DNA of 64,000 nucleotides from Anarhynchus alexandrinus (taxonomy: Eukaryota > Chordata > Aves > Charadriiformes > Charadriidae). The DNA is taken from NCBI GenBank assembly GCA_008711295.1, contig VUYV01000045.1, positions 5,474,770-5,538,769 on the forward strand, read 5' to 3'. Below are positions 36,832 through 48,389 of the stretch, piece by piece (position 1 is the first letter of the stretch; every line of letters starts with the position of its first letter). The notes beneath the pieces are model-generated. The model had not been told where the DNA came from. It was given only the letters and a program-made list of their open reading frames with translations, and made no database searches. The position numbers and the translations under genes were made by a program.

Positions 36832-37374
36832 TTAAGGATCATCTAGTTCCATCCACCCTGCCATGGGCAGGGACACCTCCCACTTGACCAGGTTGCTCAA
36901 AGACCCATCCAGCCCGGCCTTGAACACTGCCAGGGATGGGGCATCCACAACTTCTCTGGGCAACCTGTTCCAGTGCCTCACCACCCTCAGAGTGAAAAGT
37001 TTTTTCCTGATATCTAATCTATATCTCCCCTCTTCCAGTTTAAAACCATTACTCCTCTTCCTATCACTACATGCCCTTGTAAAAAGTCCCTCTCCAGCTG
37101 TCTTGTAGGTCCTCTTTAAGTACTGGAAGGCTGCTGTAAGGTCTCCCCGGTGCCTTCTCTTCTCCTGGCTGAACAACCCCAACTCTCTCAGCCTGTCTTC
37201 ACAGGAGAGGTGCTCCATCCCTCTCATCATCTTTGTGGCCCTCCTCTGGACCCACTCCAACAGGTCCATGTCCTTCTTGTGTTGGGGGCTCCAGAGCTGG
37301 ATGCAGTACTCCAGGTGGGGTCTCACCAGAGTGAAGTAGAGGGGCAAAATCATCTCCCTCAACCTGCTGGCCAC
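36832..37374 (-). pseudogene. CR1 ORF2 C-terminal fragment in copy C
   Basis: The 180-codon open frame is the longest sense-strand CR1 frame in the window. It holds the blocks '[20 protein letters not shown]', '[18 protein letters not shown]', '[20 protein letters not shown]', '[17 protein letters not shown]' and 'NLVKWEVSLPMAG', reaching the natural C-terminal region. The endonuclease and most of the polymerase are absent because of 5' truncation, and the upstream part of the RT lies in another frame. The first methionine is internal to ORF2. Confidence 0.9.
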
Positions 37375-37454
37375 AATTCTTTTGATGCAGCCCAGGATGC
37401 AGTTGGCTTTCTGGGCTGTGAGGGCACGCTACCAGCTCTTGTTGAGTTTCTCAT

Positions 37455-37700
37455 CTACCAACACTCGCAAGTCCTTCTCCTCAGGGCTGCTCTCAATTCA
37501 TTTTCCATGAAGCCTGTATTTGTGCATGGGATTGCCCCAGCCCACGTGCAGGACGTGCACTTCGCCCTGTTGAACTTCATGAAGTTCACACAGCCCCACT
37601 TCTTAATCCCATCAAGGTCCCTCTGGATGGCATCCCTCCCCTCCAGCGTATTGACTGCTCCACACAGCTTGGTGTCATCAGCAAACTTGTGAGGGTGCAC
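37455..37700 (-). pseudogene. CR1 ORF2 fragment around the RT catalytic box, copy C
   Basis: The 81-codon frame starts [20 protein letters not shown], containing the catalytic FADD box near residues 6-9, then '[20 protein letters not shown]'. After 'NRAKC' it leaves the RT frame because one base is missing, and it ends at an out-of-frame TAG. The same frame loss occurs in copy B. Confidence 0.85.
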
Positions 37701-37709
37701 TCCATCCCA

Positions 37710-38497
37710 AGAATATATAAGCTTTCACAGTATGGTATGATAGACAAGCAAAAGACCCTGCTGAAAGTGAGGGCTCTGAAATTCCATGTTCCAAAATAGC
37801 CTGGATTTACTACCATACAGGGAAGACCCCTTCATTCCACCTTGCTTTGAAAGATCAGTGTTTTGCTCTTACCCATGTGTGGGAAAACTCGTGTTTGAAA
37901 ATATTGTTTGGTGAAGAGAAGTAGCTGACTGAGTTAATCTATTATTTGAAATAATTTTTTAAGAACTCAGAACTTGTTCGTGGACACTTTTCTCAATTTC
38001 AGTAAAACCAAAGATAAATCATAACAATATTTTTGACAGGGTTCTTGTCAAATAAAATATGAAATATTACATCAAGAAAGCCATACTTACTTGGAATATC
38101 CTACACAGAGATCTCTGAGTCATCACCTTCCAAGTGTCCCCAATAATTCAATTGCTAAAAGAAACTTCTCAGGTAATTGCTTTCAGAAAATCAGCAATTG
38201 CTTGTAGTTCCCACACAGTAATATTTCAGTAATATTTCAGATTACTATTGTCATAGATGAATAAAGTGGGGCAGTCCATTCCTAAATAACGTGTGAGTCA
38301 TACTTAGTACGCAGCAGATCAGGTACTGAGAATTGAGCTAGTCTTAAAAGCTAAATCTGTGCCACGTTTACACATGTTGTAGAACTCCCTATGGGATTCC
38401 AAATTTCTTTCTAGAATTTTTAAAATGGATCTTTAAAATGTCATTAATTAATCTCCAAGGCCTGGGAACACAGGAAAAAAACCTTCTAATTTTTCAA
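37710..38497. other. Unassigned non-coding DNA
   Basis: Ordinary AT-rich sequence with a small direct duplication ('agtaatatttc' twice near 38218-38241). No repeat, RNA or coding frame was recognised. Confidence 0.6.
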
Positions 38498-38610
38498 GTC
38501 AATCAACATTTATTCAGTACTACCAGTCATAACTATGTGCTAGACACTTTCACCCAGCACAAATAGCTGTTGGAAGGCAGAGGGGGATATATGAGTCAAA
38601 AAATTGCTTA
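38498..38610. repeat. Old L2/MIR-tail-like repeat fragment
   Basis: 'gtcaatcaacatttattcag' followed by 'tatgtgctagacacttt' resembles the widespread amniote box 'caacaaatatttattgagca ... tatgtgccaggcact' found in L2- and MIR-related repeats. The family and orientation cannot be fixed by eye. Confidence 0.45.
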
Positions 38611-39847
38611 TAATTATGGCAGTTTTTCTTGGAATTATCCATCTCTAGAATTACTGTACGGATGGCCCTTCAAAAAGTTGGGAGCTGAATAGGTATTCCA
38701 GTTAGTTAATCTGACAGTGAAGAGGCACAACACACTAGTAATAAAAAACCAGGTAGCAGAGGCTCTAGAAAGCACCACTTGAGTTGCAAGATGTTTCTGA
38801 TATGCCAGTAATGAGGCAAATCAAAGAAGGTAGACACATATAAACAAACTGTCAGGTAGGTAAGGAGGATAAACTACAAAATACAATAACTGGTAGTGAG
38901 GACTATCTCTCTAACAAGGTGGGGCCTGTTCAGCAAAGCATGGTTTTTCGTTCGGAGGAATCTGGAGGTTTTATTCTGCAGGAAATTTTAAAATATTCAG
39001 ACCTGTTTTCTTCCAACCTGGGCAAAAAGAGACATGTTTTTACTAAAGACAATCTCCAAAAATGATGATTTGGAAATATGGAAGCCATTTGCAGGATAAA
39101 AGATAAACCAGTTTCACTGCAGTATTGTGAAAGAATCTCTAAAATAAAATCTGGTTTATTACAGTAGAACTATTATGAAAATGAACCATCAAAATCATAT
39201 TAAGTATTGGTAGATGCATTATATTAGGTATTCTATAATTCAGCAATTAACATTTGAGTATCGTATACCAATCAAAGCAATATAAATAATGATATTGAAA
39301 TATTTCATTTGTACTGTTTCCACTTAACCCAAGTAAACCTACTCCATGGTTTTGTGCTTCTTGAATTAGAGAGGATTCATGGCAGGCTAGTTTTGTGTAG
39401 TAGACGAAGTTTATGTATGTTTCAGATACTTTGTACAGGATGCAAAGCTTGTTCATCATTCAAGATAGATCACATTGCTTAAGAGGAAGCTTGTGTTGCA
39501 TATGGCTTGTTTTATTTGCTGAGGAGGATGAGATTGGGATGGAGGATAGGTTGAGGAAAGGGAACCAAAGGGATGGCTCCATGGTTAAAAGGATTGAATA
39601 TCATCCTGCAAAATTATTCTTATCTTTGATAAAGAATTCCTGCATGAATTTAAGCAACCTCTCATGAGTAGTCATTAACTGTGCAGTCATCATATTCTGA
39701 GCTTGACCTGAGATCATGGGGTCTGGTCAGCAGAAGTGTTCAGCTTTCATAGATCTGACACAAAAGCACTTTGAACCTTTAAAATGCTCTGTGGTGCACG
39801 CCGGAAAATCAGATTCTGTGCCCTCAACTTGGACTCTAAAAATCCAT
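38611..39847. other. Unassigned non-coding DNA
   Basis: AT-rich sequence with no assigned element. Overlapping 70- and 84-codon open frames on opposite strands near 39.25-39.67 kb show no domain. Confidence 0.55.
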
Positions 39848-39995
39848 GAGTGTACTTGACCTCTTTGTCTCTCTCTAGTACCTATAAAATAGGGAATTAC
39901 ACCATCTCTTCATATCACTAGTGTGTTATGAAGATTAAATAATTTTTGTGAAGCACTCTGATATTACTATTTGGGCATCATAGAGAAGCTGATGA
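39848..39995 (+). mobile_element. MIR/L2-like old SINE fragment
   Basis: The order 'gtacttgacctctttgtctc', 'acctataaaatagggaatta', 'gtgtgttatgaagattaaat' and 'tgtgaagcactctgatatta' follows the 3' half of MIR/L2-type repeats. In those repeats the boxes are cttaacctctctgtg, catctgtaaaatggggata, ttgtgaggattaaatg and gtaaagcgcttt. The 5' part before about 39848 is not convincing. Confidence 0.6.
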
Positions 39996-40262
39996 GAAAA
40001 TTAATCATCCTGTCTTCAGAATAAGTGCGCACTACACGAATCCTAAGGTTACACATTTGACAATGAGAGTAAAATTTACTGAACAGCTACTTTTCAAATT
40101 TCTCTGTTTGTGTTCTTTCTTTAGTCATTCTGCTTTTTTTCTTTCCCACAACCCCCAAAGGTTTCTCTCTTACACTTTCCAGAGACTCCTGGTTATCATT
40201 ACCTTCCTCTACTTCTCCAAAATTCATCCCTCTATTCCCTCCCTGATACACTGTTGTAATCC

Positions 40263-40278
40263 ATTCTATGATTCTATG
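40263..40278 (+). repeat. Two ATTCTATG octamers, possible CR1 tail footprint
   Basis: Two perfect ATTCTATG units followed by ATTCT occur without recognisable CR1 3' UTR upstream. They could be an extremely short CR1 insertion or chance. Confidence 0.3.
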
Positions 40279-42862
40279 ATTCTCTTCTTCCCTTACTGCC
40301 TGTCTAAAGCACACTCCCAAAAATAAACAACAAAAACCTCCTGAATATTATTTGTTGATGTCTTATTTCACCTTTTGCATTTAATTTCTTTTGTATAGGC
40401 TACCATTTATTTAATTGGCTACAGAGGGAGAAATCATAACTTTTCAGGTGTGTGTAACAGTGCAATGAATTCTGATCTTGATCACAACTTTCTGGTGGTG
40501 CTACAAAATAAATATAAAATACTATTACTGACATGGCTTGCTAATATTTTAGTATTGGAATCGTATGCCACGTGCTGCTTGGTTTAACTGTGTCCTCATC
40601 AATTTCCCGGCATATGAGAAAAAGAAGAGTGAGAACTGAGAATGCTGTTGTGTATTTTCTTATTTTCCAGTAAGTTTAATAAATTCAGTTTTTAGCAGAT
40701 GTCTAGAAGACCAATTTGTAGAATTTCTTTTTCATTTCCATAATTTGTTTACAAATATATAACACACTAAATATTTTAGGAACCATCTGCCTGTATTGTT
40801 CCTGTTTATAAATTCTGTACAAGTACTTTCCTTGCCATTTTTATTGAGAAACAGTTCTGCAGCCCAAAATGCATCCTGAAATATCAATCTGACACACTAG
40901 CTTTGGTTAGTGACTTCTCTTAGATAGAAAACTTTAGCTACTCCATACTAAAATGGATTTTTAGGCTCAGAAATAGTAGGGTCAGAAATACAGATTGCAT
41001 ATCTCTCAGAATTTAACAGAGTTAACAAAGTACATGAACCAAGAATCAGGTTTGTAAAAAAGGTTTAGAATAACTTTGATGAGTGTTTTTTTTCCCCAAC
41101 GAAATAATTATTTTATAACACAACTACAACTATCTATCTTTCATCAACACAAATTTGAATGTCTCAGAAAACTTCAGAAATAAAATTACCAGAAAGGTAA
41201 AACAGGCAGGAAAGACCACCAAAATTGGGATTGATGATTTAAGCATGCTTAAACTTTGGCAATTCAATTTGTCCTGATTTTAAAGTGAAACAACCTCTTC
41301 AATGGAAATATACTTTATTAGATAAGCTGATTTGTAAATGTTTTTAATACATAATCTGACACAAATATTAAAAGCAAAAAAGGTTTTACTTGTGTTGTAA
41401 CTAACTGTAAGGAAATATATATGTATCAGTTAGGGAACAGGATTTTACTGTGATGGGAGTGTTTAAAAGACTGACAAATCAGAGCAGTTTCAAATTTCAA
41501 GACAACTTTTTACTGGATTGATACTTGTTAACAATACACGTTGCATTGTCAATGGCTACTTCTCAAACACTAGCAATCATTATCACTACATATGCAAAAC
41601 AATGAGTCCTTAGCAAGCTTAACATAAACTGCTACCAGTATGCAGTATCCAGGAACTGATGCAGTTTTAGTTGTTTTAGTTTGTTTGCTGTGGTCCATCA
41701 CCAAGGTCAAAGTCAGTCAAGGCTATTCCAGAGGGAAAACATGGAAGATGCAGGGAGGGCTCTCTTCTTTCTTCCCTATCTTTCTTCTCTCATTGTTGGT
41801 ATTTCATGATCCTCTCTTCCTTTCCCCAAAAGAAAAGAGGTGAACTCATCTGCTCTTGACACCTTGTTTTGGGGATCAGGACTCAGGCTGACTTAGCTTA
41901 TTCTGCAGAATTCTTTTTTTAATGGACACCCATCCTGCCTTACATCCTTAGCTCTCCTCTCACAGATTTTACTGCTTGCACATGTTTTCCTCCTCCCTAC
42001 TTGTGCAACGATACTAGAGACCTCTGTTTGTCCCTTGGGTGCTATGGCTATTATTATAATATTTAAGCTTAGCTGTCTTACAAAATGTTATCAGTCATGT
42101 TGCAATGTTAAAAAATGCTTGGACATTTTGCCAGTCACATTATTTTAAGTTTGCTTTTCTTTGGGTTCAAATCAAGCAAATATTAATCATATCTTCCTTA
42201 GCGTGCACGGACCTTTATGTGTCCAATTTACCTCTGCTTTGTCTACACCTGAGGAGTGTGAATCTGTCTTTCGTTAAACCAGCTAGTCATTTTTCATGCT
42301 TTGTCCACTGACTTTATTGTTCCTTCATATTTTCATGGCCAAAATGTAGTAAATTCAGGCAAACACCATCACGTGAGCACCCTAAAATATTTCTTGGCCT
42401 TACTTATAGCTGGGTTCCAACCCATTTGGCTTCTGACCCTAACACTTCCACTGAAAACATGTATCTCAGGGCTGCCAGGAAATTCCTGAGCCAGTGCTCG
42501 TTCCCATACTATGGTAAATAACTCTGTTCATAAATCTGCAGTACTTGATCTTAAACATAATTAGGTTTCTGGAAGGTCCCGTAGGAAGATTGCTCCAAAA
42601 CCTCAGTCCTCTGAAAGCTTCTGACATTCAGACTAAATATATCCATTGACGATCTACATACGTATGTTCTTGTGGAGTAGTAACTAGTAACTTTGCACAG
42701 CTTTCCCAGCTTTGCATCATTTACCTTAATTTCCCAGCTCTTCTAACCCCCTGTAGTAGAAGTTTGCTCTTTCCTGACCACACCCGTAGTATATATTGGG
42801 TGGGAAATATGTCTTGCAGTGGTTCTCAGGACAGCCATGTAGTTGTCCTGTTGTACAGGACC

Positions 42863-42870
42863 TGACGTCA
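42863..42870. promoter_or_regulatory. Perfect CRE palindrome (TGACGTCA)
   Basis: A full 8-base cAMP-response-element core, preceded by a small hairpin (GTCCTG, 5-base loop, CAGGAC; 42845-42861). CREB/ATF proteins bind this core. No transcription start is visible nearby and a single 8-mer can occur by chance, so function is unproven. Confidence 0.2.
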
Positions 42871-44319
42871 ATAGCTGTGCTGGTGAGGGACTGGACATAG
42901 CAGGACAACCTCGGACCCATTGGTTCTGAGTCATTTCTGAACAATGGCACTAGCGGTCTCCAGTCCTTGTTAGAAATGTCTCACCTAGTATAACCTAGAG
43001 GTAGAGCTGTGACAGGAAATTGCCATTAGAATGGTTTTCTGATGGAAAATGCCTTTTTCTCAAAATCAAATTTTTCCACAGAAAAACTTATATTCTTTTC
43101 TGTGATGGTTACAAAAAAAATCTGCAACTGTTCATTTCTCAATCTGTCTTGCACAGTAATCAGGAGGCACTCTGATTGTCTAAGGATGCCAAGAGGATTG
43201 TTCTGCCAATCCCCCTATTGCGTTTGTTCAGATACAATTTTCTTTTCCAGTAGATGACTACTGAAATCTCTCTTAATCCTGACATGTCTAGAAGGACTCT
43301 TTAACAGTAAGTGACATTCTCCTGACTACACACTTTCATTGAAGTCAAACCCGCATGCCTTTTAAGCCAAGAGGGCTGGAATGTAATTGCTACTTTCCCC
43401 CTCCCCACACTCCCCCAATGCAGTGAAAATGTTAAAAATCAAATCACTATCTGTGACTTCAATGGTGGTTACGTGAGTTTAGTTAAAATGTGAATTTGTG
43501 TCCAAAAATAAGACTGCAGCTTCATAATAAGACAAATGATTGAGCCTGCCATCTGAGTCAGAAATTTTCTGGAAAAAAAATATCTTTTGGGATGGTTCTT
43601 CCTGCTTCCACATGCACTAAAAATAATTTTAGGGAAGAACCTGTCATTATATTTTAGTTCCTCCATTTTGACGCCTGCCAGAACCTATGCAGGATTTCTA
43701 TTAATGAAAACTAAAAAGAAAAAAAAACAAACCCCAACAGTAGGAATTATTAAAAGCAGAATAAAAATCTTAGTTTAGATACAGTGATTTTTAAGCAAAA
43801 AGATAGATTTTTTTTGTTAACTGATTTAACCAGTCACAGCCACAGATTTGAGATCTGGTGGATTTTTTATATCTAATTTAAACTAATGAATAAATCCCTC
43901 AGTGTTTGTTCCTATCCAAAAGGAGCCTAAAAACTTCAGAAAATCTGAAGTTAAATCTTACTCAATTTATGGCTGAAATGGAGTTCTATTCTAATAGCTA
44001 GGAAATGTTTCATTTATTTGAATTTTAATCTTTAAAACATTTTTTTCTGTAAATTAGCTTAATTCCAAACAAAATTGTCTGATCAATACAACAAAAAATG
44101 AAATATTACTTTTGAAAAATGTCAAATGGGCACTTTAATAACTGCAAAAACTCATGATTTCTTTATGCAAAATACATTTGTCAGAAACGACCTTTTCTTA
44201 GTTACAGTCTCAGTTTCAACAAATCACACTTCCTTAATAAGAGAGTTTATATACTGCTGAAATCCCTTGGCCTTCTTTATGCTACAGTGATATTTGAAAG
44301 ATAACTACCTTTCCCTACT

Positions 44320-44495
44320 TCTGTGATCCTGGGTAACTCACAGTAATGAACAGCCCTTGGAGAACCATGTTTTATGTCTTCCTTCAATGTCTTCCTTCCA
44401 CCATATCATGGCCTTGAATAGTCTGTGCAAATTGATGAACATTATCATCCATGACTCAGTTCTTCTTTGGTAAAACTGGAACAATTATAGATCCC
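44320..44495 (+). mobile_element. Possible MIR-like fragment
   Basis: 'tctgtgatcctgggtaactc' near 44321 resembles the MIR 'tgtgaccttgggcaagt' core. 'catgactcagttcttctttg' with 'gtaaaactggaacaattata' near 44452-44490 resembles its 'cctcagtttcctc..tgtaaaatgg' part. The spacing between the two is about 100 bases too long, so either an insertion separates them or one match is chance. Confidence 0.3.
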
Positions 44496-46195
44496 TGATT
44501 CCATATTTTTCTGTCTACCTAGGCAAGTGGTTACCTGGGGCCACACCTGCCACTTCCTTTGTGTTTCTGCTTCCTCATATGGTGATAACCTGGTTACTAC
44601 TGAACAATATTAATTATTAATATTATTTCAAGGAAATAAAAACAGAAAAAATGTTATAAAATCGAGCTATTTGAAAAGCAGTTACAGAAATCACAGATAA
44701 ACCTTTATCAAAACAAATTGTACCAGGAGTTCAACTCAGCTGTCATTACTCTTTTTTATTTAAAAAAAAAAAAATGTTAGGCATAGGGAAATTTTCTTCC
44801 TCCATGGAGATATCATTACTTTTCTTGGCTATAAACAGTCTGCCACAGCAAACTGCACATTTGTCTAACATTCTAGAGGATAACTTTGTCTATAGGGAAA
44901 TACATCATTTTGCTCAGCAGCCTTGAGTCAAATGAATACTTCGGTTGATCCAAAATCTTTTATTCTCTGGACAACATAACCTAAAAGTAGTAACATAACA
45001 CAAAAGATACTCTTCTCATTTTAAGATTTTTTATATCCTGTATAATAGTCAAGGATGTTATACCTACACTTAGATATCGTTAATTTCCAGTGCCCTGAAA
45101 AGCAGAGTAATAACTAAAGAGCACAAGCAGTGCCAATGACTCATTTTTTTTCTTTCGTGATCTCCGAGCAGCGGTATGAAACACGGATTAATAAACACAG
45201 CAGCTTTCCAGTAAATGGCATTTTTTAGCTTTCTGCAATGTGCAGCATGGCAAGCTGGAACATCAATATGTCTTCAAAATCACTTAAGTGCTTGTCATCA
45301 AACCAAGGATTAATTGCTTCACAGTAAACTCGCACACAATGTATAGGTTCCAATTCTTTGAAAAACATAATGATCCTAGAGCTTTGAAAGGTGCCAAGTC
45401 TGACATCTCAGGAGACTGAAAAACTGTACTTAGCCATAAAACACAGAGATCACAGAGAGAGCCAGCTCGAGCGTGACTCATATCATTCCATCAAGTCACC
45501 TCTCCTCCAAAAGGCAAGTACCACTTCTAAAGTCGAGGGGTCCTTTTGCCTGCCTCAGACATGCACTCTTTACCCCTGACTGCAGGAAACTCTGGCAACT
45601 AATACCTGTGGTGGTGACAGTGTTCTGGAAAAAAGTGCCAATGCCTGATAAACAGTGGCAATTGCTAGGATTTCCTAGCAATGTGCATTTGTTCATTTGT
45701 TTAATTACTTTGATAAAGCTGTTTGATAGATTGGCGATGAAGATAGATTCTCCTGCTTCAGTCACTACCAATGTATACAGCTCTCCAGTTAAATTTGGTG
45801 TTAATCTCCAGAATCAGTATATTGATGTCTTCTTTTTCACAGCTGCTTCCTTCTCACAGTCCTCTTCTGCCTTTTCATAACTTCCAACTGTGCACTGCAA
45901 TTTCACCGTGAGTCTTCTTTTGCTCCGTTTCCATTTCAGATGAAATAAATAAGAGCAACTGGTAATAAATATGTTTGTGTAAGCAATACAAGAAAAGTAG
46001 CAAGGTGACTATTCTGATTCACACCAGAAGAGGATAAGTTGTTGCTTTTGCTCTACACTTCCTTTTCCTCCCTTTTCAGATACAGGCCCAACCTCAGCAA
46101 TCAAAGACCGGTTACTGAAGTGCGTGCTTTTACTAGTCTAAAATACGGCCATCAATTATCTAACCCTTTAGCTTTTCTCCTTTTTCTTTTATTTA
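44496..46195. other. Unassigned non-coding DNA
   Basis: Includes a perfect AT palindrome at 44606-44624 and an A-run near 44762. A 135-codon forward open frame (45473-45880) overlaps a 91-codon frame on the reverse strand; neither has a recognisable domain. Confidence 0.55.
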
Positions 46196-46257
46196 TCTTT
46201 TTCTTTTTTTTCTTTCTCTTTTTTCTCCTTTTTCTTCTTTTTCTCTTTCTCCTCTTT
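46196..46257. repeat. 62-base uninterrupted polypyrimidine tract
   Basis: Every base from 46196 to 46257 is C or T, mostly TTTCT/TTTTCTCC units, and pyrimidine enrichment extends upstream to about 46171. On the other strand it is a pure purine tract. Such tracts can adopt intramolecular triplex (H-DNA) and are length-variable. The phenylalanine/leucine-rich open frame through it is a by-product. Confidence 0.95.
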
Positions 46258-48389
46258 GAATTCACTGAAGTGACAAGTTAATTAAACATGGGAAGATGTT
46301 TATCCTGCAAAGGATTGTCAGGAACCCCCACCGGTCCCTGCAAATTTCATGAAATCCAGGGTTTCATTTAAAAATTCTTGGATGTAACAAATGTGGGCTG
46401 ATGAGAAACTGGTCTTTTTTGTACAGCTTCATTCTGTCTTTACCACCTGCATGTAAATAAAGTAGAATGCCTTTCATAAGTTGGCAAAAAATGCTTGAAA
46501 AGGATTCCACCTCAGGACTGGAACATGACAGGCAATACTTCAGATTCCCCAGTCATGTCTCGTCCTGTATGAGTGATAAAAGTAATGACTTTTTTCAAGC
46601 TTGTCTAGATTTACCAGTATGATACTTGAAATATGTATACAATCTGCACATGATCTTTCAGGCAAAAAATCCCCCTCCAACTCATTATAGTAAGTATTTC
46701 TAACCTTTAAATATCAGAGTTTCTCTAGACAGTTTATTTTTCCCAGTCCTGCAGGAACTGCTTGCACTGAACCTCCAACTGCCTCGTCGCCGCACCAGAC
46801 CACTGAGCCCTGCGTGTGGCTGATGAAGTATTTCAATCTGCTTTAGGATTAACCTGTTCTTCTTATGGCACAACACCTACTGTATGTCGACTGGAAAAAG
46901 CGATTAACTAATTTTCAATTTGTTTGTGGACAGACTCCCATTTATAAAACAAACAGGCAAATCACTTCAAACAGGGAGAACACTCAAAGCTAAGTGGTAT
47001 ATTTCTTCAGCCGATACCCAATGACCTTTCAAGATGAAAGGATAATAGTCAACACAGAAAAGGAAGAAAAAAAGCCCTGTGTGCTGTTTGCAAGGTTTAG
47101 AGGTCACTTGGCTACAGAGAGAGAAGGATACAATGGAGGCTGCAGAAAACACTGCAGAGGCAAACATGGCCGTTCGTTTAGATTTTTTTCTTCTGAGCCT
47201 CACCATTCACCACTGGCCTTCTTCACTTAACAAGAGCCTCTGTTCCCCTCACTAAGGATATGTTCTGTTTATTGTGTGGCTGAGGCTCCACTTATGTATC
47301 AGCTGTCTATCTGCGCTCCTCTTTGGAGAGCAAGTAATTGGTCAAACCCAAAAGCAAAATGGCATGCTTATCCCATTCAGCTGTCTGGTGATCATATGAC
47401 AGGGCTGAGAGAATATGATGGGGGTCTCGCAAGACAAAGTAAGATATTATTCCCAGGGAAATCCTGTGGCTACATGCACCTCTGTCTACAAGTACAATCA
47501 GGGTCTTTGTTCTGCCCTAGATCCTGGGAGTCAGCTTGCTTCTCCCATTGAGAAAACTCAAAGCAATTTCCCACACTTGTAGCGAGGCATCCCTGGGCCA
47601 TAAAGATCGTTCTGTCCTCTGAGCACACAACAATGTTTAGACAGAAATAGAAAATGAAAAACAAATTCCCTTTTCATTTTACTGACCTTCAGAAGCTATA
47701 CCCTTAAAAGTGGACACAGCAAAATGCGTTTGCATTGACAGAACCTGAGTCTTGACTACATGGAATATGCTTTCTGAAAAACTTTTTCCCATGCCCAGTT
47801 TTGTTTAAAACTTTCTATACTGCTTCTCTTGAAAGAAATCAGTGCTTGTCAGCAAAAGTGCCGGAGATACTAGTTACCTCCTACACATTTTGCTTCCTCA
47901 CACTTTCACTCTTGCCCGTACACACATCCACCCTCACACAGCCACCAAATTAACCACTCTTCTCCCATATGCAGGCTGAGAGACAACCCTGATAACTGTT
48001 GAGATATGTTAACCTTTTTTAGTGGTAGCTGGTATACAGATAGATGCTAAACTGACCACCATTTTAAAAGGCATAGGTCAGCATTCCAAAGTCACCTTGA
48101 ACATTATCATCAGAAATTATCTTTTACTCCTAAGCTGTCTTAAAAAAAAAAAAAAAAAAAGTTGAAAGAAGCAAAAAGCTGATGAAGCATTGTTTAGTCT
48201 TAACATTAGTTTCTACACGGGACCAGCATATTTCCTTTTATATCTTACTACTCACCTGAAATATTGCTTTCCATTGTAACTACTTTTTTACTTTTTATTG
48301 TACTACTTCCGAAAAAACAAAGAGATTAATTAAATTTCTACGGTCTGAAAGTTGTCTGTAGATTTGGGCTTTGTTTTACTATGAAGCTA
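46258..48389. other. Unassigned non-coding DNA
   Basis: Moderately mixed composition. The GC-richer segments at 46745-46830 and 47130-47560 look less decayed than the surroundings but match nothing I recognise. A 91-codon forward open frame (47276-47551) has no domain. It ends in an A19 run at 48142-48160 plus plain AT-rich DNA. Confidence 0.5.
48142..48160. repeat. Poly-A run (A19)
   Basis: The longest uninterrupted A run in the window. There is no AATAAA and no recognisable retrocopy before it. Confidence 0.95.

Larger units (their letters stand above)
36788..37709 (-). mobile_element. CR1 retrotransposon, ATTCTATG type, 5'-truncated (copy C)
   Basis: Read on the reverse strand, the element starts just before the FADDTKL box (about 37709) and runs to the 3' tail. 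The tail consists of CATAGAAT (36804-36811) plus two decayed octamers (36788-36803), all read here as forward-strand complements. The RT frame carries the same one-base deletion in the 'aagtgcacgtcctgcac' block (near 37555) and the same TAG in 'agctggtagcg' (near 37430) as copy B at 23.3 kb, but lacks that copy's 3' TGA. The flanking DNA differs from copy B, so this is an independent insertion, not a local duplication. Confidence 0.95.
39996..44319. other. Unassigned non-coding DNA
   Basis: About 4.3 kb. It contains a CR1-tail-like octamer pair at 40263-40278 and a perfect CRE palindrome at 42863-42870. A pyrimidine-rich stretch at 41755-41830 has no further structure. Open frames up to 89 codons (40057-40326, with a 77-codon frame on the opposite strand) overlap and show no family. 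Confidence 0.55.

Noticed and set aside
45473..45880. 135-codon forward open frame
   Set aside because: No recognisable domain and a 91-codon frame on the opposite strand covers much of it.
46039..46281. Phe/Leu-rich membrane-like peptide
   Set aside because: Translation of the polypyrimidine tract; the hydrophobicity is a by-product of T-rich codons.
48142..48160. Poly-A runs (here, 30746, 54029, 63290) as processed-pseudogene tails
   Set aside because: No AATAAA at the right distance and no recognisable gene sequence upstream of any of them.
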